DNA of 33,923 bases, taken from positions 1 through 33,923 of the IMG/VR virus record IMGVR_UViG_3300009176_000779; one strand, given 5' to 3'. The DNA is from a virus. The position numbers and the translations under genes were made by a program. Positions 23,725-30,986 of this stretch are shown in pieces. Position 1 is the first letter of the stretch. Each line of letters opens with the position of its first letter. The notes beneath the pieces are model-generated. The model was not told the origin of the DNA and ran no database searches. It was given only the letters and a program-made list of their open reading frames with translations.

Positions 23725-25957
23725 GCTGTGCTCCTGTTCCCTGGCTAAACGAGTTGAACGACGGTGGCCGGGCCGGACCCGGCTGACGCGACTGGCCTCC
23801 CTGGGCCTGACTCCCGGCTGACGGTCCGGACGGCCCCCCTGGCGGTCCCTGAGGGCCGGGCGGACCGGCTTTGGGCTCCTCGCCGGGTTTCTCCTGCTCC
23901 TGCCCCGGCGGACCGGGCGCGTGCTCGCCATTGGCCTGGGCGTGCGCCTGAACGGCCATGCCCGCCGCCTGGAGCCGCTTCTGGGCGTCCATCTGCGCCT
24001 GGAGTGTCTGATCGTCGGGCACGATGTCGTCCGGCAGCCCCATGCCCTCCGAGATCGCGCGCAGCAGCCGGGCACGCCCGATCTCGCCGATGATGGGCCC
24101 GTCGATGGGATTGGCGGTGATCTGCAGGAACTGAAGCTGGCGCTGGCGCTCGGTCTCTTTTTGCGCCGAAACCTTGCTGCCCAGCACCTGGATCTGCTCC
24201 TCGCCCGTGAGGAGGTCCGAGGTATCGGTCAGCATGATCATCTCATAGAGCGCCTCGATCAGCGGCTCCAGGATGTTGGTGTCGACGTTGGCCGCGACCG
24301 TCTGCAACACCTTCGCGGCGTTGTTCATCAACATGCCCAGGCCGGACGCCGTGCGCCCGGCACCTCCGGAGAGGCTTTCGCCGGTCAGATACCGGGGGAT
24401 GGCCGACTGTTCGTCCGCCATCACGTTCATCGCGTTGATGACGCCGAGTAATTCCTGGGTGTTCGACGTTGGTTGGAAAAACGTAACCGGCTCGCGCTGG
24501 TTACCCAGCGGATCGCCCTGCACATGCCAGCGTTTCCACGGATATAGCTCGTCGCCGTTCTCGGTGGGGCTGATCATCTCGTCGTTGACGATGACCTGGG
24601 GCCCCGACGAGATGCTCAGGTTGTTCACCAGTGCCCGGTACGCGGCGTTGGCGACCTCCTGGATGTCCTCCAGGATATCCGGCAGGGAGTGCCCGGCGAC
24701 GGTGCCCGGCACCTTCTCGAAACTGGTGAGGAAGAACGGATGACGCTGACGCGGGGAGGGGTTGATCTGGGTCTTGATGGTCCAACGGCCCACGACCCAG
24801 GACTGGATCATGTATTCGCGGTCCGGATCGGGAACGAGCTTCGGACTTACGCCCTCATCGAGCAGCGTCTGGCCCTGTACATTGCCGTGAAACTCGATGC
24901 CCTCGATGTACTGGGACCGGTTCAGGGATGGGTCTTCCCGCCCCTCGTTGATGGCCTGTTCAGGATCAGGCGCGTCCAGCCACTCACGTAGCCCGTGCGC
25001 GTAATCGGTGAGCGCGTTGCGCACCGCCGCCTCATCATAGCCCGGCACGCCCAGCAAATCGTTCAGATCCGCGCGTGTGTATCTCACACGTTGGATTATC
25101 GCCGCGTCGGACAGCGCCGAAGCGCCGGGGGACCAGTAAATATCGAACGGATTGACCCGTTCCCAGAACATCACCGGCTTGTTCTGAATACTTGGGCGTT
25201 TGTTCACCCAGGACAGCCGGGGCACCATGCGCACCACGGGACCCTTGAGGACGGCGTAGGGGAACAGGGGCAGATCCTGTAGAAATTCTCCCATGGCTTC
25301 GTAAAAACCGCCCGCCGAGAGGATGTCGTCCATCTTATCGGCGGCGGCGGTGGCCTGGGTCATGGCATTGCGACGGGCTGCCTGTTGCGCCGCGTGCAAC
25401 AACCCCACGTAACGCATGTGAACCTGATTTTCCTCGACCGGTTGCCCGGCCATTTGCATGGTCTGGACCTCGGTGGCGATCAACTGGAGGATACTGGTGC
25501 GTATTTCCGGCGGTATGGGCGGGTCGGCCACGGGCCTGAGCGACCAGGGGCGCTCCGGACCCATGTAAACGTCCCGGAGCAACGCTGTCGCCCCCCTGCT
25601 CTTGTTGGCGACGATGCGGGAATAGACCTCGGAGCCGCCGAACGCCTGGATCTGGGATAACTTACTGGCGTCGTACTTGCCCTCGAACATCCTTTGTGCC
25701 CGAAGGAGCCGCTCGTTGAGCGGATTATTGCCCTGGTTGCGGTGGTTGCGGAAAACAAACCACTGTTGCCTGATCCAGGACCCCAGATCCGGCGTCTCCA
25801 GACGTTTCGAACCGTTTACTTTGCGGGAATTTGCCTCCTGGTCGCGCCGATCCAGCTGCGAGGGGGAGATAACGCGCAGGAACCCGCCGTTGTCACCCGC
25901 TGAGCGGGCCTGGGCGGGGTAAGAACTGGACGACAGACCGGCCTGGGCCACTGGCAA
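23717..25957 (-). CDS. Portal protein (746 aa) with collagen-like C-terminal tail
   Basis: The protein has the length and domain pattern of portals of short-tailed phages: an N-terminal region (SWIRQQWFVFRNHRNQGNNP), a wing with WERVNPFDIYWSPGAS, a stem/crown with LPDILEDIQEVANAAYRALV and NLSISSGPQVIVND, then IPRYLTGESLSGGAGRTASG and the helix NNAAKVLQTVAANVDTNILE. The last 75 residues (from about 672) are Pro/Gly-rich in part in Gly-X-Y register ([16 protein letters not shown]), odd for a portal. The start is TTG at 25957 with an AGGGGG site eight bases upstream. It is the first gene of the leftward late operon and faces the terminase genes divergently. Confidence 0.9.
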   Translation of the reverse strand: MPVAQAGLSSSSYPAQARSAGDNGGFLRVISPSQLDRRDQEANSRKVNGSKRLETPDLGSWIRQQWFVFRNHRNQGNNPLNERLLRAQRMFEGKYDASKLSQIQAFGGSEVYSRIVANKSRGATALLRDVYMGPERPWSLRPVADPPIPPEIRTSILQLIATEVQTMQMAGQPVEENQVHMRYVGLLHAAQQAARRNAMTQATAAADKMDDILSAGGFYEAMGEFLQDLPLFPYAVLKGPVVRMVPRLSWVNKRPSIQNKPVMFWERVNPFDIYWSPGASALSDAAIIQRVRYTRADLNDLLGVPGYDEAAVRNALTDYAHGLREWLDAPDPEQAINEGREDPSLNRSQYIEGIEFHGNVQGQTLLDEGVSPKLVPDPDREYMIQSWVVGRWTIKTQINPSPRQRHPFFLTSFEKVPGTVAGHSLPDILEDIQEVANAAYRALVNNLSISSGPQVIVNDEMISPTENGDELYPWKRWHVQGDPLGNQREPVTFFQPTSNTQELLGVINAMNVMADEQSAIPRYLTGESLSGGAGRTASGLGMLMNNAAKVLQTVAANVDTNILEPLIEALYEMIMLTDTSDLLTGEEQIQVLGSKVSAQKETERQRQLQFLQITANPIDGPIIGEIGRARLLRAISEGMGLPDDIVPDDQTLQAQMDAQKRLQAAGMAVQAHAQANGEHAPGPPGQEQEKPGEEPKAGPPGPQGPPGGPSGPSAGSQAQGGQSRQPGPARPPSFNSFSQGTGAQHV

Positions 25958-26046
25958 TGGGTTTGCCCCCTCGTGTTATTTTCCATTAGCGTATAAATCC
26001 CCGGTATGACAACCACATAGGGTGCGTGACCCTGTTGGAGACCACA
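25958..26046. promoter_or_regulatory. Divergent intergenic region between portal and small terminase
   Basis: Eighty-nine AT-richer bases separate the two divergent operons, so promoters in both directions are expected here. A weak minus-strand candidate is TTGTCA (26012-26007), an 18-base spacer and TAATGG (25988-25983). On the plus strand TATAAAT at 25992-25998 could be a -10 box, but no fitting -35 is seen. Neither is strong, which suggests a phage-encoded activator or alternative factor. Confidence 0.35.
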
Positions 26047-26751
26047 ATGGATAGTGAGGACGGTCCGTTCAACGCCTGGGTCAGGAGCGAAAAACCCCTG
26101 ATTGTATCTGAAACACCTGTTGAAATGACGGTGAGCACGGGCCCCGGTCCGGATCTGGACCTTACTCCCGTAGTAACCGAGCCGGACGACGAGGAACGGG
26201 CCGACCAGGAAGTGATAAATGGGGTTGTCGACGCCACGGCGGTCCTGGATCAGGTGCCCTCGTTCACTCCCCAGGTGCTTTACGCGTTCTGCACCGACGT
26301 GGCCCAGAACGTGGACACGTATGCGACCATCGCGATCCGCTATGGCTTCACCGACGTGGCCCAGATGGCGGATTTCCTGCGTGACCAGCACGTCATAAGG
26401 CGCAGGATCAAGGAATACCGGGCGATCTGGGAGAGCGACGAGAACGTCCAGGAGCGGATCAAAAAGCTATCCGGCCATGCCGTGCTGGCCGCGCTCCCCA
26501 CCACGGCGCGGATCATGCTGGACCCGAACCAGCCCGCGCAAACCCGGCTGGATGCCGTCAAGCAGCACTCCATCATGGCCGGGTCCCAGGCAACGGGTAA
26601 CGGCGCGGCTGCTCAGGGCTCGGGCGGGCCCCAGGCGGCGAAGTTCTCCATCCAGATCATGTTCGCCAATTCGGGCAAGACCGAAACGTTCACCACCATC
26701 AAGGCCGAACCCGTCGAGCCCGACGGGCGTGATATCGTCATCCCACCATAG
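26047..26751 (+). CDS. terS: Small terminase subunit (TerS)
   Basis: The 234-aa protein starts at ATG 26047 with a TTGGAG site six bases upstream; an in-frame GTG at 26026 is less likely. After an acidic Pro-rich N-terminus (about 1-70) it has a helical core with YAFCTDVAQNVDTYATIAIR, YGFTDVAQMADFLRDQHVIR and RRIKEYRAIWESDENVQERI, a helix-turn-helix-like DNA-binding region. ARIMLDPNQPAQTRLDAVKQ follows and a beta C-terminus (FSIQIMFANSGKTETFTTIK). This arrangement is usual for phage small terminases, which recognise the packaging site and form rings. It opens the rightward packaging block. A 15-bp dispersed motif lies at 26162-26176. Confidence 0.82.
   Translation: MDSEDGPFNAWVRSEKPLIVSETPVEMTVSTGPGPDLDLTPVVTEPDDEERADQEVINGVVDATAVLDQVPSFTPQVLYAFCTDVAQNVDTYATIAIRYGFTDVAQMADFLRDQHVIRRRIKEYRAIWESDENVQERIKKLSGHAVLAALPTTARIMLDPNQPAQTRLDAVKQHSIMAGSQATGNGAAAQGSGGPQAAKFSIQIMFANSGKTETFTTIKAEPVEPDGRDIVIPP
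26162..26176. promoter_or_regulatory. Dispersed 15-bp quasi-palindrome, site 12
   Basis: TTACTCCCGTAGTAA, exact; inside the disordered N-terminal part of the small terminase gene. Confidence 0.7.
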
Positions 26752-26763
26752 GAGTGAAACGAC

Positions 26764-26988
26764 ATGCCGACATTACACGACAGCACGTTCGCGTACCTGA
26801 AACCGACCGACGCGCAACTGGAGGCGATGGAGCACGCGCGCACGGTTTTCCGTGCCACCGTCGAGGACCTGGACGCCCTGCTGCCCGCCGGACCGGATAA
26901 GACTTACGTGCTGCGCCAGTTACGCGACTGCGCCATGTGGGCGAACGTCGCGATCACACGCAACCTCGACGGGAGCCCACGCACATGA
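26764..26988 (+). CDS. Acb2/Tad1-type hairpin protein, copy 2 (74 aa)
   Basis: The protein has the classic family pattern: F9-A-Y11-x-x-P-T-x-x-Q (FAYLKPTDAQLEAMEHARTV), then FRATVEDLDALLPAGPDKTY, VLRQLRDCAMWANVAITRN. The end motif MWANxAIxRN is highly typical. Family knowledge: phage Acb2 proteins with this fold sequester cyclic oligonucleotide signals of CBASS and related systems; an N-terminal Tyr takes part in binding. ATG has a GGAG site eight bases upstream, and the gene overlaps the next by four bases. Copy 1 lies at 23334-23534 with quite different sequence, so they are old paralogs or separate acquisitions. Fold call is strong; ligand is inference. Confidence 0.78.
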   Translation: MPTLHDSTFAYLKPTDAQLEAMEHARTVFRATVEDLDALLPAGPDKTYVLRQLRDCAMWANVAITRNLDGSPRT

Positions 26989-27155
26989 GCCCGCTGATGC
27001 TGATCCTGGTCGTCCTGGTCATCCTCCTCGTGCTGGGAGGAGGTTACGGCTACAGATCGGGTTTCGCCGGGGGCCCGTATTATGGTTATGGTTTCGGTAT
27101 CGGCGGGGTGCTTCTCCTCGTCCTGCTCATATTGCTGCTCACCGGACGTTTATAA
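26985..27155 (+). CDS. Small two-helix membrane protein (56 aa)
   Basis: ATG at 26985 overlaps the stop of the Acb2-like gene (ATGA), below the size usually listed. The sequence has a hydrophobic helix at residues 4-18 (LMLILVVLVILLVLG), a Gly/Tyr hinge (GGGYGYRSGFAGGPYYGYGF) and a second hydrophobic helix at about 41-53, ending TGRL. This pattern resembles DUF3309-type small proteins found in bacteria and phages. A holin-like function is possible but there is no endolysin nearby and no charged C-terminus, so I leave it open. Confidence 0.78.
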   Translation: MSPLMLILVVLVILLVLGGGYGYRSGFAGGPYYGYGFGIGGVLLLVLLILLLTGRL

Positions 27156-27165
27156 CGGGGATGCC

Positions 27166-27444
27166 ATGGCCCGTAACCGCGAACGGGGGGCGATGCGTGG
27201 TAGTTACGCCCTCGACCCATTCCTGATGGCCCGCGTATGCCGCCGTCAGGCGGCTGAGATCCGTGTCGAGGCGGCGGCGGGACACGGGCGCATCGCGCTG
27301 CGCCGACCGCTGGGCGAGCCCCAACGGTATATATCGCTGGACGAAGCCGCCGCCAGCCTGGACGAACAGGCGGCGCGCTGGGAACTCGAAGCGCAGGGCG
27401 GTCCCAGGAACATGCGCGACCGCACCGAGATCGGACTGGATTGA
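27166..27444 (+). CDS. Hypothetical 92-aa basic helical protein
   Basis: The protein (MARNRERGAMRGSYALDPFL at its start) continues LMARVCRRQAAEIRVEAAAG, RPLGEPQRYISLDEAAASLD and EQAARWELEAQGGPRNMRDR. The two Ala/Arg/Glu helices could form a coiled coil. I use ATG at 27166; the preceding GGGG is a modest Shine-Dalgarno. No family recognised; it sits in the packaging block between a membrane protein and the HNH gene. Confidence 0.7.
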   Translation: MARNRERGAMRGSYALDPFLMARVCRRQAAEIRVEAAAGHGRIALRRPLGEPQRYISLDEAAASLDEQAARWELEAQGGPRNMRDRTEIGLD

Positions 27445-27475
27445 CTTACCAAATTCCTCATGCCAACAATACGTC

Positions 27476-28033
27476 ATGAAACCGCTTCACACCTCTTTTA
27501 GCTGCCCCCGTTGTAGCATCGTTTTCCAGGTCCATCGGAACAATCTGGCGAAGAAGAAAACGCCGTATTGTAAGAGTTGCGCAACAGCTTTACGCAATAC
27601 CGCCAACGCCAAACACGGTCTGGAGAAGCACCCGCTGTACCAAACCTGGGTCAACATGATCCAACGCATCGACCGCCCTGGGGCCAACAAGAAGAACCAC
27701 GGTTACGCGGGCCTGGACATGGACCCGAAGTGGCGCGACGTGACCAATTTCGTCGGCTGGGGCGTGCTGTCGGGCTGGGAAAAGGGGCTAAGTATCGAAC
27801 GAAAAGACAATAAACGGGGTTACTGGCCCGATAATTGCCGCTGGATACCGAAGCAGCATCAGGCCAGGAACCGGCGGGACAACAGCATGAGCCTGGAACT
27901 GGCCAAGGAGATCCAACTTCGCGTGGCCCGAGGTGAGACCCGCTACCGAGTGGCCAAGGACGTCGCCACGGAGACCGGCATCCCGCTTAGTACCGTCGTA
28001 AAAGTCGCCTACGGCTACAACTGGAGCCCCTGA
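27476..28033 (+). CDS. HNH-type endonuclease with N-terminal zinc knuckle and C-terminal HTH-like region
   Basis: I choose ATG at 27476 (185 aa), after a long upstream frame that lies inside another gene. Residues C10, C13, C32 and C35 form a probable zinc site. The nuclease core runs about 54-132 with LYQTWVNMIQR, NHGYAGLDMDPKWRD, FVGWG, then SIERKDNKRGYWPDNCRW (106-123) and QARNRR, as in phage HNH/AP2-like endonucleases. Residues 140-180 look like a helix-turn-helix (YRVAKDVATETGIPLSTVVK). Family knowledge: such genes are free-standing homing endonucleases, or act with terminase in packaging. It lies between small genes and large terminase. A 15-bp motif lies at 27987-28001. Confidence 0.85.
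   Translation: MKPLHTSFSCPRCSIVFQVHRNNLAKKKTPYCKSCATALRNTANAKHGLEKHPLYQTWVNMIQRIDRPGANKKNHGYAGLDMDPKWRDVTNFVGWGVLSGWEKGLSIERKDNKRGYWPDNCRWIPKQHQARNRRDNSMSLELAKEIQLRVARGETRYRVAKDVATETGIPLSTVVKVAYGYNWSP
27987..28001. promoter_or_regulatory. Dispersed 15-bp quasi-palindrome, site 13
   Basis: TTAGTACCGTCGTAA, exact; near the 3' end of the HNH gene, 34 bases before the large terminase start. Confidence 0.65.
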
Positions 28034-28034
28034 C

Positions 28035-29507
28035 ATGGCCACTCTTAACCACGCGACGCTGGACCTGCCGCCTGCGTATAACATTTCTGAAGATCCGTCT
28101 CAATTAATATACATTCCACCACCTACGGTTGAAAAGTTCATGATGGACGACCATTTGGTGCGGTTCATCGTAGGCCCTGTCGGAAGTGGCAAGTCGATGG
28201 GCTGCATCATGGAACTGTTACGCCGGGCGCGGATGCAGAAGCCCGACGGCAACGGAAGACGCTCCACCCGTTTCGCCCTTATCCGTAATACGATGCAGCA
28301 ACTGCGCACCACTGTACTCAACGACGTAATGCAGTACCTAAATCCGATGATCCGGTATTTCGTCACCGACTCTACTATCCAGATACGCGCCGACCTCGAG
28401 GACGGCACGTCGGTGCACTCCGACTGGGTGCTCATACCCCTGGACACCAAGGAGGACGTGCGCAGGCTGCTCTCGATGCAGCTGACCGGCGCGTGGGTGA
28501 ACGAGATCCGCGAGGTGCCCTACGATATCGTCTCCGCGCTGATGGAGCGACTGGGGAGATTTCCTTCCAAGATCAACGGCGGACCGACATGGTTCGGACT
28601 CATAGCCGACAGCAACCCGTGGGACGTCGACTCCCCCTATCACGAAGCTCTCGTGCTTAATCCGGATGTGAAATGGGTTTTGTACCACCAGCCCTCGGGG
28701 TTATCGCCCCAGGCCGAGAACCTGGAGAACCTGCCGCCGGGTTATTACGAGAACGCGATGTCCGGCTCGTCGGAAGAACGTATCGCTACCCAAATAAGAT
28801 CCGAGTGGGGCACGTCCAACGCGGGTCAGGCGGTGTTCCGACGCTCGTTCGACGCCAACACCCACGTCGTGGACATGGAAGCGGTGGTCAACCCGATGCG
28901 GCCCATCCTGATCGCGATGGATTTCGGGCGCACGCCCTGCGCCCTGCTGGGGCAGGTGGACAGTTACGGACGATACCTGATTTTCGAGGAGATGGTCACC
29001 GACGACATGGGGCTGCACCAGATGGTGGCGGAACGGTTGCGACCGAGGCTGATGCAGGAGCCCTACAACGGCAAGCGATCCTACGTGGTGGCCGACCCGG
29101 CGGGCGCGCAGAAGTCACAACATACAGAGGAAACGGCGTTCGACGTATTACGGAGCGCCGGGTTTTTAGCATACCCAGGGCTTACCAACGACATCCCGCC
29201 GAGGTTGCTGGCGGTGGAAAAGCTCCTCAGGCAGACAATAATGGGTCAGCCCGCCCTCCAGATATCGCGGATGGGCTGTCCCGTGCTGATCAGGGCGCTG
29301 GCATCCCAGTACCACTACCGCCGCCGACGCGATGGCCACCTCGACGACAAACCGGAGAAGAACAACCATCCGTATTCCGATGTAGCCGATGCGTTGCAAT
29401 ACGGTTGCCTTTCGGTTCAGGCGGATCTCACGGGCAAGGCGATGCGGTCGATGGTATCGCGGGTGACATCCACCAAACCAAAGATAAGCTCTGGAGGTTG
29501 GACGTGA
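28035..29507 (+). CDS. terL: Large terminase subunit (TerL)
   Basis: The 490-aa protein has the Walker A motif GPVGSGKS (47-54) and a Walker B-like strand ending WVNEIRE (catalytic Glu about 157), then a coupling region with IADSNPWD. The C-terminal nuclease has acidic residues in LIAMDFGRT (D296), YVVADPAG (D354) and HPYSDVADALQYG (D449, D452). This is the usual ATPase plus nuclease order of phage packaging motors. The start follows the HNH stop by one base, and the end overlaps the next gene by four bases (GTGA). The motor docks on the portal and packages DNA into the head. Confidence 0.93.
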   Translation: MATLNHATLDLPPAYNISEDPSQLIYIPPPTVEKFMMDDHLVRFIVGPVGSGKSMGCIMELLRRARMQKPDGNGRRSTRFALIRNTMQQLRTTVLNDVMQYLNPMIRYFVTDSTIQIRADLEDGTSVHSDWVLIPLDTKEDVRRLLSMQLTGAWVNEIREVPYDIVSALMERLGRFPSKINGGPTWFGLIADSNPWDVDSPYHEALVLNPDVKWVLYHQPSGLSPQAENLENLPPGYYENAMSGSSEERIATQIRSEWGTSNAGQAVFRRSFDANTHVVDMEAVVNPMRPILIAMDFGRTPCALLGQVDSYGRYLIFEEMVTDDMGLHQMVAERLRPRLMQEPYNGKRSYVVADPAGAQKSQHTEETAFDVLRSAGFLAYPGLTNDIPPRLLAVEKLLRQTIMGQPALQISRMGCPVLIRALASQYHYRRRRDGHLDDKPEKNNHPYSDVADALQYGCLSVQADLTGKAMRSMVSRVTSTKPKISSGGWT

Positions 29508-29728
29508 GTGACCAGTTCATCGTGCACAGGCTGCGCGCCAAACCAGTGGAATACAGCGTGGCCATCCGTCACTTCGTCGCCGACGGCGAGTGGATGATGG
29601 GCGTGACGGTCGTCGACGTGGATATCGAGGATGGCGAGCAAGCCCGCCGGGTCGCCGACGACCTGCGCCGGGCGGCGAACATGATCGAGGATGGCCTCAC
29701 GGACGAGCCTGAGGGCACGACGCCATAA
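29504..29728 (+). CDS. Hypothetical 74-aa protein
   Basis: The gene begins with GTG at 29504, overlapping the TerL stop, with a GGAGG site eight bases upstream. The sequence (MSDQFIVHRLRAKPVEYSVA at its start) continues RHFVADGEWMMGVTVVDVDI, EDGEQARRVADDLRRAANMI and EDGLTDEPEGTTP. One beta hairpin and one helix are predicted by eye. The 3' end overlaps the convergent gene at 29697-29891 by 32 bases. No family recognised. Confidence 0.72.
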   Translation: MSDQFIVHRLRAKPVEYSVAIRHFVADGEWMMGVTVVDVDIEDGEQARRVADDLRRAANMIEDGLTDEPEGTTP

Positions 29729-29891
29729 GCTGGTCCATGACGCGCATGGTGTGTTTGGCGCGGGCATCGACGAACCAGAACAGCGCGCCCAGGACGAGGG
29801 CGTTTATTACCACGAGCGTCAGGAATTGCGGGCCCAGCTTTAGGCTGAGCCCGCGAAAACTGACGTTGGCGTCGTTAGGTTCGGGCGGCAC
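29697..29891 (-). CDS. Small single-pass membrane protein (64 aa)
   Basis: The protein (GTG start at 29891) begins MPPEPNDANVSFRGLSLKLG. It has one hydrophobic helix at about 22-41 (QFLTLVVINALVLGALFWFV), then a basic, helical C-terminus (DARAKHTMRVMDQLMASCPQ). The shape fits an accessory membrane protein, spanin-like or holin-like, but no lysozyme or endolysin is in the window. It overlaps the Ig-protein stop by 17 bases, so it is cotranscribed with it. Confidence 0.65.
   Translation of the reverse strand: MPPEPNDANVSFRGLSLKLGPQFLTLVVINALVLGALFWFVDARAKHTMRVMDQLMASCPQARP
29827..29855. other. Possible hairpin downstream of the packaging block
   Basis: The sequence GCGGGCCCAGC-TTTAG-GCTGAGCCCGC can fold with six outer and three inner pairs, interrupted by a two-base mismatch. 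It lies about 100 bases after the end of the rightward block, inside the convergent membrane gene. There is no U-run, so a terminator role is only possible. Confidence 0.25.
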
Positions 29892-30480
29892 GGACGGCTG
29901 TTGGGTCGGTGACCACCACCCCGTTGCTGGGCGGTGCCTGGGTGGCTCCGCTGCCGTTGCTGGCCGTCACCACGCAGGTGAACGTGGTGCCGACGTCCTC
30001 GGTCAGCACGGTGTAGTTGTTCGACGCGCCGCCGACGACGAACGCCCCGTCACGATGCCAGTCGTAGGTGTACTGGGTCGGCTCGCCCTCCCAGTTGCCC
30101 ATGGTGCACGTGAGCAAGGGACCTTCCTGCCACATGGCGGGGACGTCCCTGACGACCGGGGGCGGGGGTGGTGCCGTCAGCACCTCGTAGTCCTTGAGTT
30201 CAGTCACAGCCGCCGCCAGCACCGACAGTTCGTCCGGGGAGAACACCGTCACATGGGTCTCGACCACGAACTGTAGCTGGTCGCTGGTGGGCGAGAGGAC
30301 CGTGGGATGCGTGGTGGGTGGCTCGCCCTCATGCGCCTCAACCTTATCACCGCCGGTCAGGACGGTGGGTTTGTTCGCGCGCGGATCATGGGTCCCGGTC
30401 GCTCCGGGTTTTTGTTCCGCTTTCTTATCGTCTTTCTTGTCGTCTTTGTCGTCACGCTTGTCGTCGGGTTTGTGAGCCAT
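29875..30480 (-). CDS. Ig-like domain protein, putative capsid decoration protein (201 aa)
   Basis: The N-terminus is an extreme charged repeat (DDKRDDKDDKKDDKK, residues 6-20). A middle domain has VVETHVTVFSPDELSVLAAA (72-91), and after a Pro run (PPPPP) follows an Ig-like domain at about 112-191. That domain has C124 and C169, W141 and the Y-x-C pattern around TTFTCVVTASNGSG. Ig-like domains on phage heads (Hoc-type) help bind host or mucosal surfaces. ATG at 30480 with an AGGAGG site has its own strong promoter, unlike other structural genes. The family of the full protein is not certain; the Ig fold is. Confidence 0.75.
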   Translation of the reverse strand: MAHKPDDKRDDKDDKKDDKKAEQKPGATGTHDPRANKPTVLTGGDKVEAHEGEPPTTHPTVLSPTSDQLQFVVETHVTVFSPDELSVLAAAVTELKDYEVLTAPPPPPVVRDVPAMWQEGPLLTCTMGNWEGEPTQYTYDWHRDGAFVVGGASNNYTVLTEDVGTTFTCVVTASNGSGATQAPPSNGVVVTDPTAVRAART

Positions 30481-30524
30481 GGAGACCTCCTGTTAGTAAC
30501 GGGCGCGTATCGACTACGCCCGCT

Positions 30525-30552
30525 ACTATACAGCAGGTTCCTAAAAGTACAA
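30525..30552 (-). promoter_or_regulatory. Sigma70-type promoter for the Ig-domain gene
   Basis: On the minus strand TTGTAC (30552-30547), a 16-base spacer and TATAGT (30530-30525) form a good -35/-10 pair about 45 bases upstream of the ATG at 30480. The expected leader can form a small stem (GGGC...GCCC, 30501-30521) before the AGGAGG site. It is the clearest classic promoter in the window. Confidence 0.7.
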
Positions 30553-30563
30553 GTGTCTTACAT

Positions 30564-30803
30564 TTAGTAAATCGGCGGTTCGTGCGCCCTTAGTTCGACG
30601 GCGGCGGCGAACAGCATGTCGAGGTCGTACTTGTCCAGAACGGATGCGTTACGCGAAGCGAACAGCGTGAGTTTGGTGCTGAGCAGCACTGGTCGAGGTT
30701 TGTAGCGTTCCGGATTTTCGTTGGTCGTGGCCAGATGAATAGCTGGGTTGTCTGTTGCCTGTCTCAGGCGAGAGTCGATGTAACCTTCGATTGAGCGTCC
30801 CAT
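30564..30803 (-). CDS. Hypothetical 79-aa protein
   Basis: I use ATG at 30803 with an AGGGG site seven bases upstream. The frame is open much further upstream, to 30998, but there it enters an AT-rich non-coding-like region. The sequence is MGRSIEGYIDSRLRQATDNP, then RYKPRPVLLSTKLTLFASRN and LDKYDLDMLFAAAVELRAHE. No family recognised. Its stop lies upstream of the Ig-gene promoter, so the two have separate control. Confidence 0.65.
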   Translation of the reverse strand: MGRSIEGYIDSRLRQATDNPAIHLATTNENPERYKPRPVLLSTKLTLFASRNASVLDKYDLDMLFAAAVELRAHEPPIY

Positions 30804-30876
30804 GCGCAGGCCCCTGTGCAGAGTTGACGATCTCGCCGGTAGCCTAATCCTGGGCCCGGCGCAAGTAGATCTGTTT

Positions 30877-30894
30877 ATGTCTGGAACCAGACAT
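30877..30894. promoter_or_regulatory. 18-bp perfect palindrome, operator-like
   Basis: The sequence ATGTCTGG-AA-CCAGACAT has perfect eight-base arms around a two-base centre. Such a site in an intergenic AT-rich region is characteristic of a dimeric repressor operator. It lies 74 bases before the leftward 79-aa gene and does not resemble the dispersed 15-bp motif. Confidence 0.6.
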
Positions 30895-30986
30895 TTCATA
30901 AAGCCGACTTTCGCACGCATGGAAAATGTAATGATGTTTTCAAAATATGCCCTGGATTTTAATTTGTCGTTACAGTTGCAGATATT

